From contig NZ_CP034159.1 in NCBI RefSeq assembly GCF_003860585.1, positions 1,922,001 through 1,986,000 on the forward strand: a DNA stretch of 64,000 bases, written 5' to 3'. A program made the position numbers and the translations under genes. Below the pieces are notes generated by a model. It was not told the origin of the DNA and did not search any database. It saw nothing but the letters and a program-made list of their open reading frames with translations. This DNA is from Kaistella carnis (GTDB lineage Bacteria > Bacteroidota > Bacteroidia > Flavobacteriales > Weeksellaceae). Position 1 is the first letter of the stretch. Every line of letters begins with the position of its first letter. This document shows positions 28,679-39,844 of this stretch, piece after piece.

Positions 28679-30607
28679 TTAACTAAAAAGATACCAAACG
28701 ATTCCCAGATTTAAACGGAAATCATAGATTGGGTAATAAGGTACGGTAAATGATTTATTCTTCATAAAGGTCGTATTTAAATGCTGCGCTTCTATAAAGA
28801 AAAACATTCTTTTAACCTTTAAATTAAAGTAAACATCGGCAATTGGTTGGCCACCAATCGAATATGAGTTTGCACTCGGTAAAATAAATTCATTTAAGAC
28901 TGGAAAAAACTCCCGTGAGGCAAATTTAGAAAAATAATAGACTTTAACTCCGGCTTGAATTTCCGCGGCATCTTTGAAGGCTTTTGATTGCCAGTAAAGA
29001 TTGGCGCGACCTACGAAATTTGGCATCGGTAAAAGATCCTTGTTGCCAATAGCACTTTGAAAAAGAACCTTTGGATTCAAATGAAATTTACCAGAAGAAA
29101 AAGTAGCTTCGCCGCCAATTTGGGAGATATTTAATGAAGTTGCACTTTGTTGTGGTTGTGCTAAATCATCAAGATAGGTATAGTTATCAACGCGGAAAAA
29201 ATTAGCAAAAACATTACTCTTGAACCATTTCAGATTTACATCACCACCAATTTCAGTAATGCTTTCATTTTTCGGATCTTCTAAATAATAATTGAATTTT
29301 CTATAGACTGAAGGGTTCAGTAACAGGTTAAAACTTGGAGATCCGGTTTGAAAATTCACTTTTGCATTCACAAAATACTCTGGAATCGGTTCAAATCTAA
29401 TTAGATTCTGGGAGCGTAGAAAGCTTCCAAATTCTGTTCCGGTAGAAAATTCAAAATTTGAATTTAGGGCGATTTTACCCAAAAGATTTATTTTAAGATT
29501 TCCGACTGCACCAATTCTGCTCTCCGAAAGTTCTTGTGGAATATTTTGCGACACCGGCAAAGGTGATCCTATTCCCAGTTTGATCAGTTGATGACGAATT
29601 CCTGCATCAAGCTTAAAACTTTCTTTATCGAAAAGAATACTTACGGTATTGCTTAGATTTTTTGAATATTTTTTAGAGTCTGCACTATAATTAATTAAAT
29701 CTGAAGCATCGGTAAAGTAAAAACTTTCCGGTTGCGACTGATTGTAGTAGTATTTATTACTTTGATTAAAAATAGTATGTCGTATTTTAAAGGGGAACTT
29801 CTCTGAGGCGAACGGTCGGAATTCATGACTGAAATAAAATCTTCGGTAGGCGAACCTTGAATTTGAATTGTTTAAATTCACCTCTAAGTTCTCCCGATTA
29901 TTAAAGTCTGAATCGCCGTTCAAAAATAAATTTACATCTGCAATTCCGCCATACTCCTCATTATTTATATTTTGATGAATAAAGTGACCAAATGCTTCAT
30001 ACTTTTTATTTTCCGATAGATAGTGGGCAGAAAATTGGGTCGTATTGTTAGCAGCAAGTGATTTCAGATAATTTCCCTGGGAACGAAGTCCGGTATATTC
30101 CACGGCAAAGTTAAAGTTCTTACCGATATTTTGGGTGTACGTAGAATACAAAACAGCACCGTTTCGCACCGCATTATGGTAGATAAAGGTAGTCGTTGGC
30201 GTTTTTACATCATAATACTTAATATCATTAATGCCGCGAAGAAACGCGCTTTTGTTCGTCGGCAACAATGATAAATTCTGGTCGGTATTCACTTCAAAAA
30301 CAAGCGGTTGAAAACCCGATCCAATATTCGCAAACTGAATTTTTCCAAAGTTGTCTTTGTTATTATACTGAGAAAAAATGAAAGTTTTATCTTGGGTAAA
30401 AGCGGTATCAAAAATCTTCTTTTCGGAAAATTGGGTTTGATAGGTATAGTCGTAAATGGTTGGTTTAAAGACTTTAAGCGAATCTTTAAAACCGGAGTCA
30501 ATCACCAGGGTATCGCTCGGTTTCACTCGGTTGGAATCGGTTTTATTAAGCGTTTGCGCCTGTAATCCGCAGGTGATAAAGAAGAGACAAAAAAGAAGAT
30601 GCCGCAT
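28679..30607 (-). CDS. Putative outer-membrane porin
   Basis: A predicted outer-membrane beta-barrel of 642 residues. Start chosen at ATG 30607, which opens a signal peptide (MRHLLFCLFFITCGLQAQ); the frame continues 19 residues upstream but these look like a second, unneeded hydrophobic stretch. The body has many alternating aromatic strands and ends in a hydrophobic strand LGIVWYLF, as expected for a barrel. It matches what is annotated as putative porin in Bacteroidetes. Substrate unknown; cotranscribed with bshC. Confidence 0.78.
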   Translation of the reverse strand: MRHLLFCLFFITCGLQAQTLNKTDSNRVKPSDTLVIDSGFKDSLKVFKPTIYDYTYQTQFSEKKIFDTAFTQDKTFIFSQYNNKDNFGKIQFANIGSGFQPLVFEVNTDQNLSLLPTNKSAFLRGINDIKYYDVKTPTTTFIYHNAVRNGAVLYSTYTQNIGKNFNFAVEYTGLRSQGNYLKSLAANNTTQFSAHYLSENKKYEAFGHFIHQNINNEEYGGIADVNLFLNGDSDFNNRENLEVNLNNSNSRFAYRRFYFSHEFRPFASEKFPFKIRHTIFNQSNKYYYNQSQPESFYFTDASDLINYSADSKKYSKNLSNTVSILFDKESFKLDAGIRHQLIKLGIGSPLPVSQNIPQELSESRIGAVGNLKINLLGKIALNSNFEFSTGTEFGSFLRSQNLIRFEPIPEYFVNAKVNFQTGSPSFNLLLNPSVYRKFNYYLEDPKNESITEIGGDVNLKWFKSNVFANFFRVDNYTYLDDLAQPQQSATSLNISQIGGEATFSSGKFHLNPKVLFQSAIGNKDLLPMPNFVGRANLYWQSKAFKDAAEIQAGVKVYYFSKFASREFFPVLNEFILPSANSYSIGGQPIADVYFNLKVKRMFFFIEAQHLNTTFMKNKSFTVPYYPIYDFRLNLGIVWYLFS

Positions 30608-30706
30608 TGTTTGTGTTTGGGGTACAAATGTAAGAAATATGATGAAATAAAAAAGGGCTGTCATTTTTGCTGCGATCTAAACAGTCTAATCACGAATTGG
30701 ATCATA

Positions 30707-30734
30707 AAAAAACCACCATTGCTGGTGGTTTTTT
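30707..30734 (-). terminator. Terminator after susD
   Basis: 11-bp perfect stem AAAAAACCACC (30707-30717) with GGTGGTTTTTT (30724-30734), 6-nt loop, directly after the SusD-like stop codon. Confidence 0.9.
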
Positions 30735-30762
30735 ATTAAAATTTAATTGAAGAATACTGTTT

Positions 30763-32340
30763 CTACCAACCTTTATTTTGCTGCGCTTTTAGGGTAGGAT
30801 TTACATTGACCTGAGCATCCGGTATTGGCCATAAGAATCTTCTGTCGGTGTAAGGAATTGCTCCCACATCACCTGATCCAAATACATATGGAGTTCCGAT
30901 GGTATAATCAGTTGCTTTAGGTACGCCATTTTTATATTTTTGTGGAACACCTGCAGTTGGGGCTAAATCATCATTGATCAGACGGTGAATATCTCCCCAT
31001 CTTTTCCCTTCTGCTACAAATTCGATTCTTCTTTCTGTTAAAATTGCATCGACCTGGGAAACCATTGTTCCGAAACTCGCAGCAGTATATGCTTCTGTAG
31101 CGGGGTTTGCTAATGATCTGTTTCGTACCGCGTTTAAATCAGCTAAATATGTAGCATCACCCAATCTGGCTTTTGCTTCTGCACGATTCAGTAATACTTC
31201 AGCATATCTAATGATCGGAGCTGCATCTTTGCGTGTAGTCGTATCTTTATATTTAAGAGAATATTTACGACCGGCCGTTGCGCCGGAAGCAGGCGTGAGT
31301 ACCATATTTGCAGACCGTCTTTTATCTGTAGCAAGCCACATTGCTTTATTCCAAAGCACAGGACTAATCGCGATCAAGTTACGACCAGCGTGCATAGACG
31401 GCAATGCTCCATTCACGGTTGGGTTATTCGTGTCAGTATTTTCAATAGAGAAGATACTTTCTTTGTTTCCGCTATTATTAGCCCAAGGGGTATTTGGATC
31501 TGGTTCCATGGTAAATTTACCATCCAATTTATTGGCTTCAGTTATTACTCCCGCCCAATCTCTCTGGTGTAATTTTACTACCGTTTTATAGGCAATCGCA
31601 GCTTCCTTAGAAATTCTGTAAACGGTATATTGGTTCGCTAAAAGTATTTCCGCAGCGTCTAAGTCTGCTAAAACTTTACCATAAGTAACGCCTACATTTT
31701 CTCTATCAACATTTGCATTTTCCAGTGCATCCTGCAAATTTGTAGAACCTTTCAACATATACGGAACTCCGTAATCAAATAAATCTGAACCCGTCAGCTG
31801 AATGGGTCTTGAAAAATGTTTAAGCATTTCGAAATGAGAAATTGCTCTAAAAAACAGAGCTTCTCCCTTAAACTTATCGGTATCTGCAGCGGAAACGGTT
31901 CCTGCTGCCACCGCCTTATCAATACCTTCAATCAATAAGTTCGCACGATTGATCAATCGGTAAGTATCCAGCCAGTAATAAATATTATTAAGAGCTGCTG
32001 CTCCATTAATTGCAGAGATATAGGTATTTTGGAAGAAGGTTGCGGTACTCACCATATCTTCGCCACGCATATCATTTTGTATTTGATATGCTGCGCCAAA
32101 AGGATAGCCTCTACCGGCACCCGCATAATCTCCTATTTGAGCGGCATTGTACATTCCATTCACGGCCTGTTCTACGAGCGCCTGACTTGTGAAGATCGTT
32201 TCTTCCGGGACTTCATTGAAAGGCTGTTGATCTAATCGATCTTCGCTACACCCTGTAGCAGTAGCAAGCAGAAATGCAAAACTTGCGACGGCAAAAATAC
32301 CTTTCAAGTTTTTATTAAGTTTTAAATTATATTTTTTCAT
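30763..32340 (-). CDS. SusD/RagB-family nutrient-binding lipoprotein
   Basis: Surface lipoprotein that caps a SusC-type transporter and binds its substrate. The 525 residues begin with a lipoprotein signal (FAFLLATATGC, cysteine near residue 31) and SEDRLDQQPFNEVPEE. TPR-like helices follow, with the usual ISHFEMLKHFSRP and the C-terminal RRIEFVAEGKRWGDIHRL and LWPIPDAQVN motifs. It lies 10 bp after the SusC gene. No glycosidase or other enzyme is next to the pair, so the ligand cannot be inferred. Confidence 0.93.
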   Translation of the reverse strand: MKKYNLKLNKNLKGIFAVASFAFLLATATGCSEDRLDQQPFNEVPEETIFTSQALVEQAVNGMYNAAQIGDYAGAGRGYPFGAAYQIQNDMRGEDMVSTATFFQNTYISAINGAAALNNIYYWLDTYRLINRANLLIEGIDKAVAAGTVSAADTDKFKGEALFFRAISHFEMLKHFSRPIQLTGSDLFDYGVPYMLKGSTNLQDALENANVDRENVGVTYGKVLADLDAAEILLANQYTVYRISKEAAIAYKTVVKLHQRDWAGVITEANKLDGKFTMEPDPNTPWANNSGNKESIFSIENTDTNNPTVNGALPSMHAGRNLIAISPVLWNKAMWLATDKRRSANMVLTPASGATAGRKYSLKYKDTTTRKDAAPIIRYAEVLLNRAEAKARLGDATYLADLNAVRNRSLANPATEAYTAASFGTMVSQVDAILTERRIEFVAEGKRWGDIHRLINDDLAPTAGVPQKYKNGVPKATDYTIGTPYVFGSGDVGAIPYTDRRFLWPIPDAQVNVNPTLKAQQNKGW

Positions 32341-32350
32341 AGCTCTTTAA

Positions 32351-35248
32351 TTAAAATGATGCGTTTAAACCTACAGATACAGTTCTTTGTCTTGGCGCGG
32401 CGTTAAAATCTACTCCATTCACTTCCATTTCCGGATCGATTCCCTTATATTTTGTAAATGTAAAGGCATTTTGTAAAGTTGTAAATATTCTAAATCCGCT
32501 TAAACCCAACTCGCTGATTAAATCTTTCGGCAAGGTATATCCTAAACTAATATTATCAATTTTCACAAAACTGCCGTCTTCAACAAAACGAGAGGTTGCA
32601 ACTCCATCAAAGTTTATGTAATTACTTTTTCCGGCGATCACTCTCGGCGTCCATCCATCTCCAGGATTTGCAGCACTTTGCCATCTTCCCAGAATTTCGG
32701 TAGAGTTATTGGTAAAGTCCATTCCTAATAAATCTCTTCTTGTTAAATTGAGAATTTTATTCCCGCCGCTAAATCTTACCAATGCTCCTAAATCAAAGTT
32801 TTTATATCTAACAGTGGTATTGAATGCGCCGAAATATTTTGGCAATGTATTTCCCAGGATCTTTTTATCATCAGAAATTAAATTGGATGCTGCTCCTACT
32901 ACGCCCGGCGTTGCTGCATTAAATACAGTGTAAGCACCCGTGTTTGCGTTCTGCTCAACCAAACTTCCATCTGCTTTATAGTAAACCGGGTTTCCATTTG
33001 CAGTATTTACTCCCCAATATTCAAACCCATAAAGTGAACGAATTGACTCTCCAACTCTAATGATTCCAACTTGCTGTCTTTTCGAATCGATATTAAATAA
33101 AATATCTTTATCATCGATCAATGCCTTCACTTCATTTTGTACAAAAGAGACATTCCCGCCAATACTCCAGTTAAAATCCTGTCTTTTAATAACATCTGCA
33201 TTTAAACCTAATTCAAAACCTTTATTGGTTGCTGCACCGATGTTTTGACGAATAAAGTTATTTGGAATTCCCACCAAAGGATCAGTCGGTCGATCCAAAA
33301 TAATATCATTTTGATCATTAATAAAATAATCTGCATTAATAGTTATTCTGTTATTAAACAATCCTATATCTACTCCATAATCATACTTGATGCTTGTTTC
33401 CCATCTCAAATCAGGGTTACCACCCTGTACCAGTGCAAGACCTGTGTTATTTCCGTATCTGGCATTTCCGTACAGTGACATAAATGGATAGTTTCCAATA
33501 TCAGTGTTTCCAACTTTTGCATAGGAAGCTCTCAATTTAAAGTCTGACACCGTAGAATTGATAGACTGCATAAAGTTTTCATTAGAAACCGTCCAACCTA
33601 CAGAAACTCCGGGAAATGTTCCCCATCGGTTTGCATAAGGGAGTTTTGAAAGACCATCAGTTCTCAAGGAAGCCTGAACAAAATATTTTTTAGCAAAATT
33701 ATAATTGAAACGACCCAGGTAGGAAGATAAGCTGTTTCCATTCACACTACCTCCGGAGGTTTGTACGGTCATGGAGTTTGAAATTGGGCCACCCTGACCG
33801 AAATAGTCATCCGGCAAACCACTTCCTCCAGCCACGATGTAATCAGATTTTTGCTCTAAATATTCCTGTACTAATGTTAAGTTTAAGCTGTGTTGTCCAA
33901 AAGCTTTATTAGCGGTTAACATATTTTGAATATTCCATCTCAACATATTTAGGTTATTCCCTTCAACTACACCGTTACTGGAAAAGCCATCTCCATGAAT
34001 TTTATTCCAGTACAATCTTCCATCAGTAATTGAATTATCTGCACTTCCCTGAAATCTATAGGTCAACCAATCGGTTACTTTTACATTGGTGTACACATCT
34101 CCAATAAATCTGGTAAGCTTTGAATTGTTAATATTGTTGTTCAATACATAAGCGATATTTGTAATGTTGTTCGCGATAAATGAATTGTTATCCCACGGAC
34201 CAACAACACTTACCGTACCCTGCGTATAAATATTATATCCCGTTGGCGTACTTGGATCGTAAATTGGCGTATTTGGTAATTGTCTTAACGCATTATACAT
34301 TGCTCCAGACAGAGAAGACTGTCCATTGTTTAATCCGTCATAACGGGTTCTGGCTGCAGACATACTTCCACCAATTTCTAACCAGTCGGTTAATTTCTGA
34401 TCGGCATTTGCACGAACGGTGAAACGATCCATACTGTTTCCTACAATAATTCCTTCCTGGTTGGCATACCCCAAGGAGAAAAAGTATTTTCCTTTTGCAG
34501 TTCCTCCACCGAAAGAAATATAATGATCCTGTTGTAGAGTACTTCTTGTAATAGCCTTTTGCCAATCGGTATCAAACTCACTTCCATTTGCCCAATAATC
34601 CGGGGCGAGACCTGCAGCAACTGTTTTTTCTGCGCTAATTGCAAGAAAATCCGGGGTATGCAGTAAATCGAAATATTTCACCGGCGTAGCGAAACTCATC
34701 ATGTTGTTGTAATTGAAAACAAACTTTCCATTTTTACCTTTCTTAGTGGTAATTAAGACAACGCCGTTTGCCGCTCTTGATCCATAGATCGCGGTTGCTG
34801 CACCATCTTTTAAGATCTCCATGGATTCGATATCATTTGGATTGATATCGGAAAGAGCGTTTGAACCGGTATATCCACCGCCGGTATCACCTGAAAAAAT
34901 CGGAATACCATCTACCACATACAATGGAGAAGCACCGGAAGAAATGGTATTTACTCCTCTAATTCTGATTCTGGGAGCATCCCCTAAAATCCCTGAATTG
35001 GTTGTAACCTGAACTCCACTTGCGCGACCTGCTAGCTGGGCTTCAAAAGTCGGCGTATTTAAGTTTGCAATTTCAGATCCTTTCACCTGCGAGATTGCGG
35101 CCGTAACTTCGCTCTTTTTTTGTACACCATATCCAACAACGATCACCTCGTCGATATCCTGAACCTTAGCACTGTCTTGCTGAGCTGATAAGTTTTGGGT
35201 TACGAAAAATGCAACACCAACACTTAAGATTTTTAGTTTAACATTCAT
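32351..35248 (-). CDS. SusC/RagA-family TonB-dependent transporter
   Basis: Outer-membrane active importer of 965 residues. After the signal peptide (LSVGVAFFVTQNLSAQ) comes a TonB-box-like DEVIVVGYGVQKKSEV at about 33, then the plug domain with YVVDGIP and DAATAIYGSRAANGV-type motifs and a 22-strand barrel ending in VSVGLNASF. The usual N-terminal carboxypeptidase-D-regulatory-like domain of SusC proteins is absent, so the plug begins almost at once. It is paired with the SusD-like gene downstream. Bounded by infB upstream, it forms an isolated two-gene uptake unit. Confidence 0.93.
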   Translation of the reverse strand: MNVKLKILSVGVAFFVTQNLSAQQDSAKVQDIDEVIVVGYGVQKKSEVTAAISQVKGSEIANLNTPTFEAQLAGRASGVQVTTNSGILGDAPRIRIRGVNTISSGASPLYVVDGIPIFSGDTGGGYTGSNALSDINPNDIESMEILKDGAATAIYGSRAANGVVLITTKKGKNGKFVFNYNNMMSFATPVKYFDLLHTPDFLAISAEKTVAAGLAPDYWANGSEFDTDWQKAITRSTLQQDHYISFGGGTAKGKYFFSLGYANQEGIIVGNSMDRFTVRANADQKLTDWLEIGGSMSAARTRYDGLNNGQSSLSGAMYNALRQLPNTPIYDPSTPTGYNIYTQGTVSVVGPWDNNSFIANNITNIAYVLNNNINNSKLTRFIGDVYTNVKVTDWLTYRFQGSADNSITDGRLYWNKIHGDGFSSNGVVEGNNLNMLRWNIQNMLTANKAFGQHSLNLTLVQEYLEQKSDYIVAGGSGLPDDYFGQGGPISNSMTVQTSGGSVNGNSLSSYLGRFNYNFAKKYFVQASLRTDGLSKLPYANRWGTFPGVSVGWTVSNENFMQSINSTVSDFKLRASYAKVGNTDIGNYPFMSLYGNARYGNNTGLALVQGGNPDLRWETSIKYDYGVDIGLFNNRITINADYFINDQNDIILDRPTDPLVGIPNNFIRQNIGAATNKGFELGLNADVIKRQDFNWSIGGNVSFVQNEVKALIDDKDILFNIDSKRQQVGIIRVGESIRSLYGFEYWGVNTANGNPVYYKADGSLVEQNANTGAYTVFNAATPGVVGAASNLISDDKKILGNTLPKYFGAFNTTVRYKNFDLGALVRFSGGNKILNLTRRDLLGMDFTNNSTEILGRWQSAANPGDGWTPRVIAGKSNYINFDGVATSRFVEDGSFVKIDNISLGYTLPKDLISELGLSGFRIFTTLQNAFTFTKYKGIDPEMEVNGVDFNAAPRQRTVSVGLNASF

Positions 35249-35274
35249 ATTAACACATTTTAATATTTAAGTGG

Positions 35275-35305
35275 CAAATATGTTAATAAAATTTAACATA
35301 GGCAA
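35275..35305 (-). promoter_or_regulatory. Promoter of the susC-susD pair
   Basis: On the minus strand TTG (35305-35303), a 20-bp spacer and CATATTTG (35282-35275), one base off TAnnTTTG. It is 27 bp before the susC start. Confidence 0.55.
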
Positions 35306-35497
35306 TACAGTGATGTGTTATATTTTCAATATTGAGAGCATTAATGGTAATTATATAACAATTAAAAACATATAATGTAAAAATGTTTCCCATTTTCGGT
35401 CATCTATTGAATTTTTAGTAGTTTCAGTATATTCTTTTTACAGAAAAGGTGGTGCGTAAAAAGCTATTTAGAACAAGTATGAATTACAACGCACAAA

Positions 35498-35522
35498 AAA
35501 ACCTGCTAGAATAGCAGATTTT
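35498..35522 (-). terminator. Terminator after infB
   Basis: 11-bp stem, 35498-35508 with 35512-35522, containing one G-U pair in the minus-strand RNA (core CTGCTA/TAGCAG), 3-nt loop, followed by a U run from the plus-strand A tract at 35495-35501. It closes rimP-nusA-infB. Confidence 0.82.
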
Positions 35523-35539
35523 GTATCATATTTAAACAA

Positions 35540-38422
35540 TTACTTCAACTTTTTCTTCACTGAAATCTCTTCGTAAACCTCTAAGATGTCGCCGACTTCA
35601 ATATCATTGTAGCCTTTGATGTTCAATCCACATTCGTAACCTTTTGTTACTTCTTTCACATCATCTTTGAAACGTTTCAAACTTTCAAGTTCTCCATCAA
35701 ATTTCACGATTCCGTCTCTTAGTAATCTGATTTTAGAATTACGGGTTACTTTTCCTGTAAGAACCATACATCCTGCGATAGATCCTACTTTAGAAATTTT
35801 GAACACCTCGCGAATCTCAACATTACCAATTACCTGTTCTTTGATTTCCGGAGAAAGCATGCCTTCCATGGCTTCTTTCACTTCATCAATCGCTTTATAG
35901 ATAATAGAATAAGTTCTGATTTCAATTTCTTCTCTATCTGCTAATTCTTTCGCATTAACACCAGCTCTCACGTTGAAACCAATCATGATCGCATCTGATG
36001 CTGCTGCTAATAAAACATCTGACTCAGTAATTTGTCCTACGCCTTGGTGAATAATTTTAACGCTGATTTCCTCAGTAGATAAACTTTGAAGCTGATCTGA
36101 TAGTGCTTCTACAGAACCATCCACATCTCCTTTCAAGATAATATTCAATTCTTTGAAATCTCCAAGTGCGATACGTCTTCCTAATTCGTCTAACGTTACG
36201 TGTTTTTTCGTTCTAACAGATTGCTCACGCTGTAACTGTTCCCGTTTGGTTGCAATGGTTTTTGCTTCTCTTTCATCCGCAAAAACTCTGAAACGATCAC
36301 CAGCAGTTGGTGCTCCATCTAATCCCAATACGGTTACCGGAATTGAAGGTCCTGCTTCTTCCATCGGTTTTCCTCTTTCATCAAGCAATGCTTTAACTTT
36401 ACCGTGATTTTTACCTGCTAGAATATAATCACCCACTTTAAGTGTTCCTGCCTGTACAAGAATGGTTGAAATATAACCTCTACCTTTATCTAAAGAAGCT
36501 TCGATTACTACACCACTTGCGCTTTTATTAGGATTTGCTTTTAATTCTAAAAGTTCCGCCTGAAGCAATACTTTTTCAAGTAAAGCATCCATATTGTTAC
36601 CAAATTTGGCAGATACTTCTTGTGACTGTACATTACCACCCCATTCTTCTACCAATACATTCATTGCAGAAAGTTGCTGGCGAATATTATCCGGGTTAGA
36701 GTTTGGCTTATCTACTTTATTGATGGCAATGATCATAGGAACTCCCGCCGCCTGTGCGTGAGAAATCGCCTCTTTGGTTTGTGGCATCACATCATCATCA
36801 GCTGCAATTACGATAATTGCAATGTCAGTGATCTGCGCCCCTCTGGCTCTCATCGCGGTAAATGCCTCGTGACCTGGTGTATCTAAGAACGTAATTCTTT
36901 GATCATTTTCCAGCTGCACGTTATATGCTCCAATATGCTGTGTAATTCCTCCGGATTCCCCGGCGATTACATTGGTCTTTCTAATATAATCCAGTAAGGA
37001 AGTTTTACCATGATCCACGTGACCCATTACGGTTACGATTGGCGCTCTGAATAATAAATCCTCTTCAGTATCTGTATCTTCTTCTAACGCTGATTCTTCA
37101 ACATCAGCATCAGAGAATTCAATTTTATATCCAAATTCGTCAGCTACAAGTAACAAAGTATCTGCTTCTAATCGCTGATTCATTGTCACCATTACTCCAA
37201 GAGAGAAACATGCAGAAATAACTTCCATTGGACTTACGTTCATTAACGAGGCCAATTCGCCTACGGTAATAAACTCCGTCACTTTTAATGATCTGTCTGC
37301 TGCATCAATTTCCTCCTGACGCTCATCTTGCTCACGACGGTATACTCTTTTTTCTTTTCTATATTTGGCACCTTTATTTTTACCGGCCTTGCTGGTCAGT
37401 TTTTCTAAAGTTTCCTTAATTTGATTTTTAACCTGCTCGTCTGTTAATTCAACCGGCATTACATTCGGACCTCTTCTTACAGGACCTCTGTTACCACCAC
37501 CTTGATATCCAGGGCGATTTCCACCACCACCTTGAACAGGAGGACGATTCCCACCTTGACCTGGAGGACGGTTGCCACCTTGTCCCGGCGGACGATTCCC
37601 CTGAGCACCCTGTTGAGTAGCTCCTCCCGTAGGATTTGGTTTTTCAATACGTTTTCTTTTCTTTTTGGCAGCGGATGAATTTGCTGAAGGTTTCGGTTTA
37701 TTAAATTGAGATAAGTCGACCGTTTGCTTCAGAATTTTAGGACCATCTAATTTTTTATAAACGGTTTCAATTCTGTCAGGGTCTGGTGAGTCCGCTGTCT
37801 TAGGCTCTGCAGAAGCAGCAGGTTCTTCTTTCTTTGCTGCAGGTGTTTCTGCTGCCTTTTCCGCAGGTGGTGCTTCCACTGCAGGTTTTTCAGCAACTGG
37901 CTCAGCAGCAACTGGTTTTCGCACAGGAACTTCCTGTGGTTTAGGTTGATCTTTTTTGGATGATCGTGGCTTGTTGCCTTCAATCTGCGACAAATCGATT
38001 TTATCCAAAACTTTAAATTCCTGTTTTTCAGGAGTGGTTAATTTTTCCACAACCGGTTTTGGTTCCTCTGCGGGTGGAGCGGGCTGCTCTACCTTGGCTT
38101 CGGTTTTCTTTTGGTCCAAGTCAATTTTACCTAAGATTTTTGTTTCAGGTCTCAGACTCGCTTTGGCTCTTATTACCTCAGGTTGCGATGGCTCAATTTC
38201 CAGTTTTTCTTCCGGAACTTTAGCGATTATCACCTCATGAGAAGCTTTTCTTTGTTCCCCATCTTTGCGAAACTCAGCTTCTAATGCAGAATATGCCGAT
38301 TCTTCCAATTGAGCGTTCGGGTTACTTTCTACCTCGATTCCCTTTGACTGCAGAAATTCTACAAGTCTTGTCATCGAAATATTAAATTCCTTAACCGCTT
38401 TATTTAATCTAATTTTTGGCAT
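35540..38422 (-). CDS. infB: Translation initiation factor IF-2
   Basis: GTPase that places initiator tRNA on the 30S subunit. The 960 residues start with a short IF2_N segment ([17 protein letters not shown]), then about 340 residues of low-complexity Pro/Ala/Lys/Glu sequence. A Gly-rich block with repeated GNRPPGQG units lies at roughly residues 272-315. The G domain carries [20 protein letters not shown] and NKVDKP, followed by domains II-IV. The long disordered N-region is common in Bacteroidetes. It is the last gene of rimP-nusA-infB and is followed by a terminator. Confidence 0.98.
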   Translation of the reverse strand: MPKIRLNKAVKEFNISMTRLVEFLQSKGIEVESNPNAQLEESAYSALEAEFRKDGEQRKASHEVIIAKVPEEKLEIEPSQPEVIRAKASLRPETKILGKIDLDQKKTEAKVEQPAPPAEEPKPVVEKLTTPEKQEFKVLDKIDLSQIEGNKPRSSKKDQPKPQEVPVRKPVAAEPVAEKPAVEAPPAEKAAETPAAKKEEPAASAEPKTADSPDPDRIETVYKKLDGPKILKQTVDLSQFNKPKPSANSSAAKKKRKRIEKPNPTGGATQQGAQGNRPPGQGGNRPPGQGGNRPPVQGGGGNRPGYQGGGNRGPVRRGPNVMPVELTDEQVKNQIKETLEKLTSKAGKNKGAKYRKEKRVYRREQDERQEEIDAADRSLKVTEFITVGELASLMNVSPMEVISACFSLGVMVTMNQRLEADTLLLVADEFGYKIEFSDADVEESALEEDTDTEEDLLFRAPIVTVMGHVDHGKTSLLDYIRKTNVIAGESGGITQHIGAYNVQLENDQRITFLDTPGHEAFTAMRARGAQITDIAIIVIAADDDVMPQTKEAISHAQAAGVPMIIAINKVDKPNSNPDNIRQQLSAMNVLVEEWGGNVQSQEVSAKFGNNMDALLEKVLLQAELLELKANPNKSASGVVIEASLDKGRGYISTILVQAGTLKVGDYILAGKNHGKVKALLDERGKPMEEAGPSIPVTVLGLDGAPTAGDRFRVFADEREAKTIATKREQLQREQSVRTKKHVTLDELGRRIALGDFKELNIILKGDVDGSVEALSDQLQSLSTEEISVKIIHQGVGQITESDVLLAAASDAIMIGFNVRAGVNAKELADREEIEIRTYSIIYKAIDEVKEAMEGMLSPEIKEQVIGNVEIREVFKISKVGSIAGCMVLTGKVTRNSKIRLLRDGIVKFDGELESLKRFKDDVKEVTKGYECGLNIKGYNDIEVGDILEVYEEISVKKKLK

Positions 38423-38497
38423 GTATACTTTATACTTTTATTTTAATTTTTGGCAAAGTTAACCTATTTTAACTTTAGATATGGTATTTAGAGATTT

Positions 38498-39745
38498 TTA
38501 GTCCTCTAACTCCTCTTTTAGGATGCGTTTTACCTCCGCAATCGTTTCTTCTTCCAAATCTGTCATGTTGACCAACGCATCTGTCTCTTTATCCAGAACG
38601 CTCTTCGCGGTATTCAACCCAACTTTTCGGAATTCATCGATAATCCACTGTTCGATGTCACCTTCATCAGATCCTGCAAACTCTCTTAATTCTACATCAT
38701 CATCTTCACTTGCTTCTCTGTACACGTCAATATCATAACCGCTTAACCAAGAAGCCAGTCTGATATTTTGTCCCTGCTTACCAATCACTCTCGAAATTTC
38801 TTCAACCGGAGTATAAACCAAAGCGTAATTGGTTTCTTCGTTAATTTCAATTTTATTGATGGTAATATTTCCTAAGGCTCTTTTCACCATGATCTCAGGG
38901 TTTTTAGACCACTGAATCACGTCGATATTTTCGTTTTTCAATTCTCTTACCACACCGTGGATTCGGGAACCTTTCACTCCAACACAGGCACCAACCGGAT
39001 CAATTCGGTCATCATAAGCATCTACAGCAATCTTCGCTTTCTCTCCCGGAATACGAACTACTTTTTTCAAAATAATGGTACCGTCCTGGATTTCAGGAAT
39101 TTCAAGTTCTAATAATTTCTCCAAAAATCGTGGAGCTGTTCTTGAAACGATGATTTGAGGTTTTGCCCCTTTAAAATCTACACTTTCTACAATGGCACGA
39201 ATGCTTTCTCCTTTTTTGAAGAAGTCCGACGGAATTTGATTTTCTTTCGGCAAGATGAACTCATTATCTTCATCATCCAACAAAATAACATGTTTGTGAC
39301 GGATATGATGTACTTCACCCATAACGATTTCACCAATCTTATCACGGAACTGATCATACAAAAGCGCATTATTATGCTCCTGAAGTTTCGTTGCTAAAAT
39401 CTGCTTCAATGTTAAGATACTTCTTCTTCCTAATTTTTCAATTGGAATTTCAACGGTAAAATCTTCGCCCACTTCGAAAGTAGGATCTATTTTCTTCGCT
39501 TCTGCCAATTCAATTTCCAAATCATCATCTTCCGACATATCGTCTTCAACAATGGTTTTATTTAAAAATATCTGAAAGTCACCTTTATCAGGATTCACGA
39601 TCACATCAAAATGATCGTCGGAATCAAATCTTTTTCTTAATAATGTTTTCAAAGAATCCTCAATAATTGCCATCAAGTCAATTTTGCTGATGCTTTTTTC
39701 TTCTTTGAAATCGCCAAATGCTTCAATCAATGCTAAACCGTCCAT
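38498..39745 (-). CDS. nusA: Transcription termination/antitermination factor NusA
   Basis: RNA polymerase-binding factor that promotes pausing, termination and antitermination. The 415 residues contain the N-terminal polymerase-binding domain, an S1 domain and two KH domains (GACVGVKGSRIHGVVREL and EISRVIGKQGQNIRLAS). The C-terminal acidic repeats of the E. coli protein are missing, which is normal outside Proteobacteria. It sits between rimP and infB, and could act on the hairpin in the operon leader. Confidence 0.97.
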   Translation of the reverse strand: MDGLALIEAFGDFKEEKSISKIDLMAIIEDSLKTLLRKRFDSDDHFDVIVNPDKGDFQIFLNKTIVEDDMSEDDDLEIELAEAKKIDPTFEVGEDFTVEIPIEKLGRRSILTLKQILATKLQEHNNALLYDQFRDKIGEIVMGEVHHIRHKHVILLDDEDNEFILPKENQIPSDFFKKGESIRAIVESVDFKGAKPQIIVSRTAPRFLEKLLELEIPEIQDGTIILKKVVRIPGEKAKIAVDAYDDRIDPVGACVGVKGSRIHGVVRELKNENIDVIQWSKNPEIMVKRALGNITINKIEINEETNYALVYTPVEEISRVIGKQGQNIRLASWLSGYDIDVYREASEDDDVELREFAGSDEGDIEQWIIDEFRKVGLNTAKSVLDKETDALVNMTDLEEETIAEVKRILKEELED

Positions 39746-39844
39746 TTATATATGTTTTGTTTTAGGTTTGAGATAAAAAGTTTTTACACTTTATATTTAA
39801 TTCAATTTTATGAGAACACGATGTGGTCACCGCTCCTCAGTGCT

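Noticed and set aside
37480..37620. Short tandem repeats that could look like a CRISPR array
   Set aside because: The repeats are in frame within infB and encode Gly-Asn-Arg-Pro units; there are no unique spacers.
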